Notes: generated by a model not told the origin, from the letters alone. A DNA stretch of 64,000 bases from CAYMEK01 sp964389305 (GCA_964389305.1 CAYMEK010000002.1:86814-150813), one strand, 5' to 3'. Positions 51,885 through 59,035 are shown, counted from the stretch's first letter. Program-made: numbers and translations.

Positions 51885-52625
51885 TCAGGAAGGAGAAGCG
51901 TTTCTCGCGCCAAGCATGTTCAGCACGACCTCCACGATCAGCTCCACCGTCGCCGGGTCGACCTGCGCTGCCGCCCTACCGCCCCATCCCCGCAGCTCCC
52001 TCACCCGCAGCAGCTCCTCGACCTGTTCACCGCTCAACGCCCTAGGACCGCCTAGCTGGAGCGTCACCAGGCGGACGCGCGCGTACATCTCCAGGGTCTC
52101 CATGCGGTAGTAGGCCTGCATCACCGAAGAGCCTACGGTCAGGGCGCCGTGGTTGGCCAGCAGCAGGGCGTCGCAGTCGTGGATCTCGCGGCCCACGGTC
52201 TCGGGCACCTCCACGGTCGTGGGCGTTCCGTATTCGGACAGCCCGATCCTGCCCAGTCCGAACACGACCTCAGGCAGGATGACGTCCTGGTCCAGACGGA
52301 GTCGGGAAGCGGCGAACCCGGTGGCGGTAGGCGGATGCGCGTGCACCACGGCCTCGATATCCGGACGTTCCCGATAGACCGCCAGGTGCATTTTCATTTC
52401 CGAGGTGGGCTCGAGGCTGCCGGCGAGCACTTTGCCTTCGGCGTCCACGGTTAGAAGCATCTCGGGGCTCAAATCCCCTTTGTTCACCCCCGTCGGAGTG
52501 ATCAGGAAGCGTCCCGGAGCCAGGCGGGCGCTGATGTTGCCGTCGTTGGCGGCTACGAAGAAGCGGTCTCGCAGCCGCCGGCCGGCCTCCAGGATCTCCC
52601 GGCAGACCCGGTTTTCCTCCGCCAT
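51885..52625 (-). CDS. BMC-associated class II aldolase (FucA/RhaD-like)
   Basis: A 246-residue zinc aldolase of the aldolase II/adducin family. FucA residues Glu73, His92, His94 and His155 have counterparts Glu76 (TSEMKMH), His95 and His97 (VVHAHPP) and His159 (LANHGAL). Members cleave ketose 1-phosphates into dihydroxyacetone phosphate and an aldehyde such as lactaldehyde or acetaldehyde. After the catalytic domain a linker leads to a C-terminal amphipathic helix at about 223-241 (ATVELIVEVVLNMLGAR), which resembles a microcompartment encapsulation peptide. Last gene of the 12-gene operon, 19 bases after deoC. Confidence 0.9.
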   Translation of the reverse strand: MAEENRVCREILEAGRRLRDRFFVAANDGNISARLAPGRFLITPTGVNKGDLSPEMLLTVDAEGKVLAGSLEPTSEMKMHLAVYRERPDIEAVVHAHPPTATGFAASRLRLDQDVILPEVVFGLGRIGLSEYGTPTTVEVPETVGREIHDCDALLLANHGALTVGSSVMQAYYRMETLEMYARVRLVTLQLGGPRALSGEQVEELLRVRELRGWGGRAAAQVDPATVELIVEVVLNMLGARNASPS

Positions 52626-52644
52626 TTTCGCGCTCTCCCCCGGA

Positions 52645-53544
52645 TCAGTACTTGGACTGGCTCTTGGCCCCGGTCACGATGGCCACGCTGGCGCTGGTGC
52701 CGAGCCGGCTGGCCCCAGCCTGGATCATGGCCAGGGCGTCTTCGTAGCTGCGAATCCCGCCGGCCGCCTTGACTCCCATTTCCAGGCCTACGGTCCTGCG
52801 CATCAGGGCCACATCCTCCACCGTGGCTCCCGAAGCAGCGAAGCCCGTAGAGGTCTTTACGAAGTGGGCACCGCAGCGCTTGGCGATCTGGCAGGCCAGG
52901 ACCTTCTCCTCGTCGCTGAGCAGGGCACATTCGATAATCACCTTGAGCACCGTATTCTGCCGGCAGGAGCGCAACACCGAACGGATGTCTTCCTCCACGG
53001 TCTTGAGATCTCCCGATTTCATGGCCCCTACGTTCATCACCATGTCGATCTCGTCGCTGCCGTGCTCCAGGGCGCTGCGGGTCTCGAAGCTCTTGCTGCG
53101 GCTGTCCATGGCGCCCAGGGGAAAGCCCACTACCGTAGCGACCCTGACACCCTTGCCGCGCAGCCTGCGGGCGCAGTAAGCAGTCCAGGCGGTATTTACG
53201 CACACGGAGTAAAAGCCATACTCTACCGCCTCGTCGCAGAGCCGGTCGATCTGCTCTCCGCTAGCCTCCGGCTTTAGCAGGGTATGATCGATGTAGCGGG
53301 CCACCTCGGCGGGACGCAGGCCCCGATACTGCTGGGGCTCCGCGGCCGGCTTGCCCCAGCTTCGCTCCAGGGGAGCACCTTGAGCAGAAGCGGCGCCCTG
53401 CCCGGAAGGTTCCGGCCGATCTGAGGCAGCCCCTCCGCCGGCGGCAGCCGATCCTGCCCGAGCTTTACCGTTTCCGCCGCTCGTTTCCCGCAGCCTGGCC
53501 AGAATCTGGCCGGTGATCTTGTCTACCAGTTCTTTCGTTTCCAT
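52645..53544 (-). CDS. deoC: Deoxyribose-phosphate aldolase with encapsulation peptide
   Basis: A class I aldolase that splits 2-deoxyribose 5-phosphate into glyceraldehyde 3-phosphate and acetaldehyde. The catalytic domain starts near residue 78. The Schiff-base Lys is 230 (FVKTSTGFA), the activating Lys is 259 (MGVKAAGGIRS), and Asp167 lies in DEIDMVMNVG. The first 75 residues are extra: an amphipathic helix METKELVDKITGQILARLRE followed by a Gly/Ala/Ser-rich linker. This is the usual layout of a targeting peptide that directs enzymes into a BMC. Total length is about 75 residues above a typical DeoC (about 220). Confidence 0.95.
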   Translation of the reverse strand: METKELVDKITGQILARLRETSGGNGKARAGSAAAGGGAASDRPEPSGQGAASAQGAPLERSWGKPAAEPQQYRGLRPAEVARYIDHTLLKPEASGEQIDRLCDEAVEYGFYSVCVNTAWTAYCARRLRGKGVRVATVVGFPLGAMDSRSKSFETRSALEHGSDEIDMVMNVGAMKSGDLKTVEEDIRSVLRSCRQNTVLKVIIECALLSDEEKVLACQIAKRCGAHFVKTSTGFAASGATVEDVALMRRTVGLEMGVKAAGGIRSYEDALAMIQAGASRLGTSASVAIVTGAKSQSKY

Positions 53545-53554
53545 ATCCTTTTCC

Positions 53555-54163
53555 TCACAGGCTGGTGCGCCGTTCCACGGCCATCATCTTGTTGATCCGG
53601 GGCCAGTGCCGTCCACCCGCAAAGCGGGTCGCCAGCCACACCCTGGCCATCTCGCACAGCTCGTCCGCGCCGTGCAGGGGTCCGCCCAGGGTGAGCACGT
53701 TGGCGTTGTTGTGCTCCCGGCTGTTGACCACGGTTTTCAGGTCGTAGCACAGGGCGGCCCGGATACCCCGGACCTTGTTGCAGACCATGCTGGAGCCGAT
53801 GCCGGCTCCATCGATCATGATCCCCCGCTCGCACTCCCCGCCGGCCACCTTGCGAGCCACAGCCAGGGCGTAGTCCGGATAGTCCACTCGCTCGGGGCTG
53901 TGGCAGCCCACATCCGTAATCCGGTACCCCAGGCCGGCGAGATAGCGCTTGAGCAGCTCCTTGGCCTCGAAGCCGCCGTGGTCCGAGCCTATCGCCACCC
54001 GCAGGACCTTGTCCCGGGCGTTGTACTCCTCCGCGGAGGCCTGAGACTCCGCCTCCGGGTTGCCGGAGGGACCCGGCACTTCCCCCTCCCGGTCCTGTGT
54101 CCAGCGGGGCGGCCGCTGCGCCCCCGAGACGGTGTTGTAGAGGATCCTGCCCGCAGTGCTCAT
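53555..54163 (-). CDS. rpiB: RpiB-family sugar-phosphate isomerase with N-terminal extension
   Basis: A 202-residue RpiB/LacAB-family isomerase; the core starts at about residue 53 (VLRVAIGSDHGGFEAKELL). The usual interconversion is ribose 5-phosphate and ribulose 5-phosphate. The catalytic Cys of E. coli RpiB (in LICGTGIG) is Asp118 here (MIDGAGIGSS); a Cys lies ten residues later (128). HSPERVDYPDYA and SREHNNANVLTLGG are conserved. The first 52 residues form a Pro/Gly/Glu-rich extension with only a weak helix, perhaps a targeting segment. ATGA overlap with the upstream pentamer gene. Confidence 0.9.
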   Translation of the reverse strand: MSTAGRILYNTVSGAQRPPRWTQDREGEVPGPSGNPEAESQASAEEYNARDKVLRVAIGSDHGGFEAKELLKRYLAGLGYRITDVGCHSPERVDYPDYALAVARKVAGGECERGIMIDGAGIGSSMVCNKVRGIRAALCYDLKTVVNSREHNNANVLTLGGPLHGADELCEMARVWLATRFAGGRHWPRINKMMAVERRTSL

Positions 54164-54438
54164 TGCTCGCCTCCCACATGTACTTCATCCACGATGCCCA
54201 CGATCATGGTGCGGATCGGCGCCATGGAATCCCCGACGATGAGGCGGCTGGAGTTCCCCTCATCCAGGACCAATACCGTGTCCCCCAGCCCGGCCTGGAC
54301 CGAGTCCAGGGCCAGCAGCGTTCCGCTCTTCTCATTTCCCTCCGGATCCACGGGCTGGACCAGGAGGATCTTGAAGCCCTCCAGCACCTTCAGCTTGACC
54401 GTGGAAACCACGGTTCCTGCCACCCTGGCCAGAGTCAT
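54160..54438 (-). CDS. BMC vertex pentamer protein (EutN/CcmL family), copy 4
   Basis: A 92-residue EutN/CcmL-fold shell protein that caps polyhedral vertices as a pentamer. It starts MTLARVAGTVVSTVKL, has FKILLVQPVDPEG, the SVQAGLGDTVLVLDEGNSSRLI strand-turn and the closing TMIVGIVDEVHV. ATG 54438 is chosen (4-base overlap with the upstream pentamer gene); longer in-frame starts lack family similarity. The 3' end overlaps rpiB. Confidence 0.93.
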   Translation of the reverse strand: MTLARVAGTVVSTVKLKVLEGFKILLVQPVDPEGNEKSGTLLALDSVQAGLGDTVLVLDEGNSSRLIVGDSMAPIRTMIVGIVDEVHVGGEQ

Positions 54439-54707
54439 GGCTCGCCCCGGTGGACCCGATCCACGATGCCCATGATTGTGGCGTCCGAAGGATTGAACCA
54501 GTTCTCCAGCCCCAGGGCGGCCTCCCGTCCACCTTCCCACATCACCAGATCCCCGGGTCCGGCCTGAACCGGGTCGCAGGCGATGATCGGATCTCCCTTC
54601 GCCTTTCCGGCGTCGTCCACCGGCTGCAGCAACAGCAGCTTGACTCCGGTGAAGGAGTCAACCTTCTGAGTGCACATCACCGAGCCGATGATCGTTCCCA
54701 GCTTCAT
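54435..54707 (-). CDS. BMC vertex pentamer protein (EutN/CcmL family), copy 3
   Basis: A 90-residue EutN/CcmL-family protein: MKLGTIIGSVMCTQKVDSFTGVKLLLLQPVD, then PVQAGPGDLVMWEGGREAALGL and ATIMGIVDRVH. It diverges from the other three in lacking the second SSxR-T element and carries ENWFNPSD before the last strand. It starts 16 bases after the aldehyde dehydrogenase stop. Confidence 0.93.
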   Translation of the reverse strand: MKLGTIIGSVMCTQKVDSFTGVKLLLLQPVDDAGKAKGDPIIACDPVQAGPGDLVMWEGGREAALGLENWFNPSDATIMGIVDRVHRGEP

Positions 54708-54723
54708 CTTCTGTAAGCCCTCC

Positions 54724-56166
54724 CTACACGATCCGGAAATAGTCGATCAGGGCGCAGCGACGCTCCCGGCTGAAGGTGCTGGCCCGGGTCATCCCTTCCC
54801 CGGTGGGGCTGGCGATGGTCCAGGAGGTAAAACCGGCCCCTCCGAAGCCCACGCCGTTGTAGGCCGATCCGTTCTTTACGAACAGGGAGCAGTTCATCAC
54901 CCTGGCCATCCTGGACAGCTTGGCGACGTTCAGGGAATGCATCACCGCCGTGTGGCGGAAGCCGTGCTCGCAGGCGAAAGCCAGGTCTATGGCCTCGTCC
55001 ACATCCTTGAGACGCACCAGGGGTATCACCGGCATGAGCTGCTCCGTCCAAACCAGGGGATGATCGGCCTCCACCTCGCAGAGCAGGATGCGGCTCTGCT
55101 CCGGCGCCTGCACTCCGGCGGCCCTGGCGATATGGCCGGCGTTCTTACCCACGAACTCCTTGTTGGGCGCCCCTTCGTGGCCCGGTCCTCCCGGATCGGC
55201 AATGACCAGGCGGGTGACCGACTCGGTCTGAGCGCGGCTCAGCTCGTAGGCCCCGTTCTTGACCAGCTCCGCCTTGAGGGCGTCGGCGATCGAGGCAACC
55301 GCCAGGATCTCCTTCTCGTCGAGGCAGATGATATTGTTGTCCAGTCCTGCTCCGCTGACAATGTCCCGGCCCGCCTTGACCAAATCGGCGGTCTCGTCCA
55401 CCACGCAGGGAGGATTTCCGGGACCGGCGGCGATGACCTTCTTGGCGCTCTTCATGGCCGCCCGCACCACAGCGGGACCGCCGGTAACCACCAGGAGGTC
55501 GACCTCGGGGTGCTCGAAGAGGCTCTGGGCGCTCTGGATGGTGGGCTCGGCAAGCGTACAGAGCAGGTCGGCCGGGCCTCCGGCCGCGGTGACGGCCCGG
55601 TTGAGGAAATCGATGGTGAAGCCGGACACTCCTCGGGCCGCCGGATGCGGATTGAAGACCACGGAATTGCCCGCCGAAATCATGGCAATGGCGTTGTTGA
55701 TGATGGTTTCGGTGGGGTTGGTGCTGGGGGTGATCGAGCCCACCACCCCGTAGGGCGCCCTTTCCACCAACGTCAGGCCGTGATCGTCGCTGAAGCAAAC
55801 CGGTTTCAGATCCTCCACCCCTGGAGTCATCTCCGCCGCCACCCGGTTCTTGAGCACCTTGTCCTCGGCCCTGCCCATACCGGTCTCCTCCACAGCCAGG
55901 CGGCCGAGCTGTTCCAGGTTCTGCAGAGCGGCCCGACGCATGGCGGCGATCAACCCTCTCCGGCATTCCAGGGTCCTCGCGCCCAGCTCGAGATACGCCG
56001 TACGGGCGGCCTTGACCGCCGTCTCGATATCCGGGAATACTCCGGCCCGCGCTCCGCTCGCCTGCGGTGCGACGGGGCTTTGCGCGGCGCTGCGCAGGAT
56101 CTTTCCATCCAGGCCGCGGAGGACCTGCTCGACCAGCTCGCGAACTCCTGCTTCGGTTATCTCCAT
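54724..56166 (-). CDS. BMC CoA-acylating aldehyde dehydrogenase (PduP/EutE-like)
   Basis: A 480-residue CoA-dependent aldehyde dehydrogenase that would convert acetaldehyde or lactaldehyde to the acyl-CoA with NAD reduction. The active-site Cys is 281 in SGAGLDNNIICLDEK. ERAPYGVVGSITPSTNPTETIINNAI and TGGPAVVRAAMKSAKKVIAAGPGNPP are the PduP/EutE cofactor elements. The first 22 residues (EITEAGVRELVEQVLRGLDGK) form an amphipathic helix followed by a Pro/Ala/Ser linker, a typical encapsulation peptide. It overlaps the PduT-like gene by 10 bases. It is the signature enzyme of an aldehyde-oxidising metabolosome. Confidence 0.96.
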   Translation of the reverse strand: MEITEAGVRELVEQVLRGLDGKILRSAAQSPVAPQASGARAGVFPDIETAVKAARTAYLELGARTLECRRGLIAAMRRAALQNLEQLGRLAVEETGMGRAEDKVLKNRVAAEMTPGVEDLKPVCFSDDHGLTLVERAPYGVVGSITPSTNPTETIINNAIAMISAGNSVVFNPHPAARGVSGFTIDFLNRAVTAAGGPADLLCTLAEPTIQSAQSLFEHPEVDLLVVTGGPAVVRAAMKSAKKVIAAGPGNPPCVVDETADLVKAGRDIVSGAGLDNNIICLDEKEILAVASIADALKAELVKNGAYELSRAQTESVTRLVIADPGGPGHEGAPNKEFVGKNAGHIARAAGVQAPEQSRILLCEVEADHPLVWTEQLMPVIPLVRLKDVDEAIDLAFACEHGFRHTAVMHSLNVAKLSRMARVMNCSLFVKNGSAYNGVGFGGAGFTSWTIASPTGEGMTRASTFSRERRCALIDYFRIV

Positions 56167-56741
56167 ATCTCATCTACCTCCCGTTCTGCCTTCAACAGGT
56201 GGCCCCGGATGTCCGGATGGGGCCTGGGAATAACTACCTTCCGGCAGAGAAGACCCTTGCCCTCCACACAGCCCGCTCCAGCGGTCAGCGAGGCCTCCAC
56301 GTCCTCGATCCGTCCCATGATCTTGATCGTGGACTTACCCCCCATTCCTCCGGCCAGGCGGATCTCCGGGATCTCGATTTCCGCTTCCTTGGCGGCCAGG
56401 TCCGCCGCTTCGATCCCGGCGGCGACCGAATAGCTTTCGATGATTCCCAGAGCGTCCCACTCCGCCACGTTCACCGGACCGCGGATGGCCGGAATGACTT
56501 TGCGATCCAGGTTGGGGATGAACAGCTCGTCGAGCAGGCTGTCCGCCGCGCTGCCTCTTCCCGCCGTGAGGGAAGCATCCACCGAGGCTACGTCGCCGGT
56601 GAACAGAACCACCAGCTTGCCGGGTGTGACGATGCGGGAGGCCAGGATGCTCACCGGGGCCGCCTTGACTATAGCATCCAGGGCCAGGTACCCGGCGGCG
56701 ATGCTCGAGAACTCCTGCACGCCGATGACGTCCACATCCAT
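56157..56741 (-). CDS. Tandem BMC-domain trimer shell protein (PduT-like) without the FeS cysteine
   Basis: A 194-residue protein with two BMC domains (about 1-90 and 95-185), similar along its length to PduT: VIGVQEFSSIAAGYLALDAIVKAAPVSILASRIV, then ALGIIESYSVAAGIEAADLAAK, and ending VVIPRPHPDIRGHL. In PduT a Cys in TICPGK (Cys38) from each subunit holds a central 4Fe-4S cluster. Here the same loop reads IVTPGK with Thr39, so the pore probably has no cluster. Trimers of this kind form pseudohexameric facet tiles. Confidence 0.93.
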   Translation of the reverse strand: MDVDVIGVQEFSSIAAGYLALDAIVKAAPVSILASRIVTPGKLVVLFTGDVASVDASLTAGRGSAADSLLDELFIPNLDRKVIPAIRGPVNVAEWDALGIIESYSVAAGIEAADLAAKEAEIEIPEIRLAGGMGGKSTIKIMGRIEDVEASLTAGAGCVEGKGLLCRKVVIPRPHPDIRGHLLKAEREVDEIWR

Positions 56742-56801
56742 CAGGCACTCTCCGCCGCCTCAGGAAGCCCGCCTCTTCGGGCGGGTCCGCGCCGCGCCAC
56801 C

Positions 56802-57089
56802 CTATTTACGGAAAGCGACCCGGCCCTGCTCATCCACCAGGTCCACGATCCCGCAGATCAGGGCGTCCACCGGTTTTCTATCGCTGACGGCGGTCTGCCG
56901 GCAGGAGGAGCCCTGGGAGATCATGACCAGCTCTCCGATCCCGGCGTCCACCACATCGAGAGCCACCAGGTACCTCTCCCGCCTCTCGCCCCGGTGGCTG
57001 CACTGCTCCACCAGCAGATACCTGGCCCCGGCTATGGCGTCGGCCCTGCGGGTGGCCACCACGGTGCCTGCAACCCTGGCGAAGATCAT
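56802..57089 (-). CDS. BMC vertex pentamer protein (EutN/CcmL family), copy 2
   Basis: A 95-residue EutN/CcmL-fold protein: MIFARVAGTVVATRRADAIAGARYLLVEQ, then VVDAGIGELVMISQGSSCRQTAV and ALICGIVDLVDEQG. The 60-base space to the PduT-like gene downstream has no obvious hairpin. Its start overlaps the stop of the neighbouring pentamer gene by 4 bases. Confidence 0.94.
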   Translation of the reverse strand: MIFARVAGTVVATRRADAIAGARYLLVEQCSHRGERRERYLVALDVVDAGIGELVMISQGSSCRQTAVSDRKPVDALICGIVDLVDEQGRVAFRK

Positions 57090-57385
57090 ACCCGATCCTT
57101 CTGATAGACCAGCGCTCCCTCCAGCTCGATGGAATCCACGATGGCTATGATGGCTGCGTCGCTGGGCTTGCCGTCGGTTACCGCGGTCATGCGGGAGCTG
57201 GACCCGGCGGCGTAGAATACGATCTCCCCCGGTCCGGCTCCCACACTGTCCATGGCCACCAGGTACTCGCCGTTGCCCTTCATGGAGGAAGCATCGATTT
57301 TCTCCAGCAGGAGGAATTTGATACCCTCTATCTTGGGCTCCTTGCGGGTGGAAACCACCGTGCCCTTTACCCTGGCTAACAGCAT
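57086..57385 (-). CDS. BMC vertex pentamer protein (EutN/CcmL family), copy 1
   Basis: A 99-residue EutN/CcmL-fold protein: MLLARVKGTVVSTRKEPKIEGIKFLLLEKID, then SVGAGPGEIVFYAAGSSSRMTAV and AAIIAIVDSIELEG. Four pentamer paralogues in one locus is at the high end for BMC operons and implies specialised vertices or mixed pentamers. Confidence 0.94.
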   Translation of the reverse strand: MLLARVKGTVVSTRKEPKIEGIKFLLLEKIDASSMKGNGEYLVAMDSVGAGPGEIVFYAAGSSSRMTAVTDGKPSDAAIIAIVDSIELEGALVYQKDRV

Positions 57386-57425
57386 CTTCGCCTACCCTCT
57401 CCCGTATCAGCGGCCGCGCTGTGGT

Positions 57426-57755
57426 TCAAGCAGCCGTACCCCTGCCGGCTTTCTTTTTCTGCTCCGGTCCTCTGCCCAGAGGAAGCACCTCATCCACGTT
57501 GCCGTGCGGCCTGGGGATGATATGTACGGAGATCACTTCCCCGACCCGCTCGGCCGCCCGGCCGCCGGCATCCAGGGCCGCCCGCACCGCGGCTACGTCT
57601 CCCCGAACAATCGCCGTAACGTATCCGCCGCCGGTCCTCTCGTAGCCGGTAAGCTCGACCTTGGCAGCCTTGACCATGGCGTCCGAGGCCTCGACCATGG
57701 CAGCGAAGCCCCGGCATTCGATCATGCCCAGGGCATCGGAAAAAACCTCATCCAT
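57426..57755 (-). CDS. BMC-H hexameric shell protein, copy 2
   Basis: A 109-residue single BMC-domain protein: ALGMIECRGFAAMVEASDAMVKAAKVELTGYERTGGGYVTAIVRGDVAAVRAALDAG, ending VISVHIIPRPHGNVDEVLPLG, with a basic tail (EQKKKAGRGTAA). It would form the main facet hexamers with a central pore. It is nearly identical to the operon's first gene over residues 8-90; tail and first residues differ. Confidence 0.97.
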   Translation of the reverse strand: MDEVFSDALGMIECRGFAAMVEASDAMVKAAKVELTGYERTGGGYVTAIVRGDVAAVRAALDAGGRAAERVGEVISVHIIPRPHGNVDEVLPLGRGPEQKKKAGRGTAA

Positions 57756-57785
57756 TGCTCTCTCCTCTCAACCGATTATTAACCG

Positions 57786-58430
57786 TCAATCCGCCTGTCC
57801 CCCCGGCTCGCGGCCGGACAGGGAAAGCAGGCGCGACTCCACGATATCCTTGCTGACCAGGACCTCCGCCTCTTCTCCTGCGATATACACCCGGCCGAAG
57901 CGCCCGACCCCCTGCACATTGATAATGTTGATATGGGAAGCCTTCTCCGCCTCGTTGGCGGCGAAGTAGGCGTATCCGGAGGGCTCGATCTCCAGCACGT
58001 ACAGGGTGTCACCCCGCAAAACCATATTGCCGTAGCGCACCTTGTTGATAAGCTGGGCATGGTGGTCCGAGATGTTCTTGATAAGCTGGCTGGTAAGGAT
58101 GCGGGGCCGCATGCGCTCTTCTTCCCTGCGATCCAGCTCCTTCAAGATCGCCGCTCCGGCCTGCCGGGCGTCGGCTTGACTGTCCGAGTGCACCTCCAGC
58201 AGCCCGAAAAGACGTTCGACGAACTGGATGCCCGGGGTGACGTTGGTAGCCTTGAGGGCTATATCGGTGAAGCGGTTGATCTCGATTCCGGGAGAGATCT
58301 CCACGATCATGCAGGCCTGCAGCGCCACCGGGTAGTAGCCGCGGGAGGTCGTGGCCATGAAGGAGGCCATCTGGTACTGCAGAGAGTCGAGGAAGATATA
58401 AGTCCTAAGATCGATACGCTCATCGGCCAT
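57786..58430 (-). CDS. Probable permuted tandem BMC-T shell protein
   Basis: A 214-residue protein located between the two BMC-H genes. It begins ERIDLRTYIFLDSLQYQMASFMATTSRGYYPVALQACMIVEISPG and has a second half with THINIINV-like SHINIINVQGVGRFGRVYIAGEEAEV. The phrases AANEAEKASHINIINV and FGRVYIAGEEAEV match BMC-fold strands in a circularly permuted order. Proteins with this RTYIFLDxLQ opening occur in other BMC loci as trimers that can stack in two layers. That assignment is from memory of the family and not certain. Confidence 0.75.
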   Translation of the reverse strand: MADERIDLRTYIFLDSLQYQMASFMATTSRGYYPVALQACMIVEISPGIEINRFTDIALKATNVTPGIQFVERLFGLLEVHSDSQADARQAGAAILKELDRREEERMRPRILTSQLIKNISDHHAQLINKVRYGNMVLRGDTLYVLEIEPSGYAYFAANEAEKASHINIINVQGVGRFGRVYIAGEEAEVLVSKDIVESRLLSLSGREPGGQAD

Positions 58431-58451
58431 ATCTGTACGCCTCCTGGCCCG

Positions 58452-58754
58452 CTATCGGGCGGCTTCCTGAAAGCCCAAGGGCAGTGCTGTATCCACGTTG
58501 CCGTGGGGACGCGGAATAATATGCACTGAGATCACTTCCCCGACCCGCTCGGCCGCCCGGCTGCCGGCATCCAGGGCCGCCCGTACCGCGGCTACGTCTC
58601 CCCGAACGATGGCGGTTACGTAGCCTCCGCCTGTCTTCTCGTAGCCTCTGAGCTCCACCTTGGCGGCCTTGACCATGGCGTCGGAAGCTTCGACCATGGA
58701 GGCGAAGCCCCGGCACTCGATCATGCCCAGTGCATTTGCGTATACCTCAGCCAT
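58452..58754 (-). CDS. BMC-H hexameric shell protein, copy 1 (first gene of operon)
   Basis: A 100-residue single BMC-domain protein: ALGMIECRGFASMVEASDAMVKAAKVELRGYEKTGGGYVTAIVRGDVAAVRAALDAG, ending IPRPHGNVDTALPLG. Strong AGGAGG six bases before ATG 58754, as expected for the most abundant shell subunit. It shares long identical DNA tracts with the gene at 57426 (for example the 30-odd bases around 58531 and 57531), indicating a fairly recent duplication. Confidence 0.97.
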   Translation of the reverse strand: MAEVYANALGMIECRGFASMVEASDAMVKAAKVELRGYEKTGGGYVTAIVRGDVAAVRAALDAGSRAAERVGEVISVHIIPRPHGNVDTALPLGFQEAAR

Positions 58755-58842
58755 GTTTCCTCCTGCACGGTTGTATCTGTCTTTTGTTATTATCGGAACA
58801 GTAATTCATAATTTAGTTAAAAATAATTACCAAATATCAATT

Positions 58843-58870
58843 ATTATGTATATTTTTTCTCATTTGTCAA
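58843..58870 (-). promoter_or_regulatory. Promoter of BMC operon
   Basis: On the minus strand a perfect TTGACA (58870-58865) and CATAAT (58848-58843) are 16 bases apart. The leader to ATG 58754 is about 80 bases and AT-rich. Confidence 0.55.
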
Positions 58871-58871
58871 G

Positions 58872-58892
58872 GTATAAAGTCTCATTTTATAC
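58872..58892. promoter_or_regulatory. Inverted repeat between divergent BMC and deoR promoters
   Basis: GTATAAA (58872-58878) and TTTATAC (58886-58892) form a perfect 7-bp inverted repeat with a 7-base spacer, directly upstream of the BMC -35 box. Candidate operator or activator site. Confidence 0.45.
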
Positions 58893-58910
58893 TTTTTTTT
58901 CGATTATGTC

Positions 58911-58938
58911 TTGATTATCACAGATTGTCTGTTATAAT
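58911..58938 (+). promoter_or_regulatory. Promoter of deoR-family regulator
   Basis: TTGATT (58911-58916) and a perfect TATAAT (58933-58938) are 16 bases apart, about 98 bases before ATG 59036. Confidence 0.55.
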
Positions 58939-58957
58939 GAGAGAATAAAGCCAACCA

Positions 58958-58976
58958 GAGGTTGATAATCAACCTC
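58958..58976. promoter_or_regulatory. Perfect 19-base palindrome in deoR leader
   Basis: GAGGTTGATAATCAACCTC is a 9-bp inverted repeat around one central base, about 20 bases after the TATAAT box. This is a strong candidate for the regulator's own operator; sequence symmetry is certain, function inferred. Confidence 0.6.
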
Positions 58977-59035
58977 GACGGCGGGTAGCCGCGGCGGGCT
59001 CCGTACCCCACGGGGGCCCTGAAAAGCGAGGCGGA

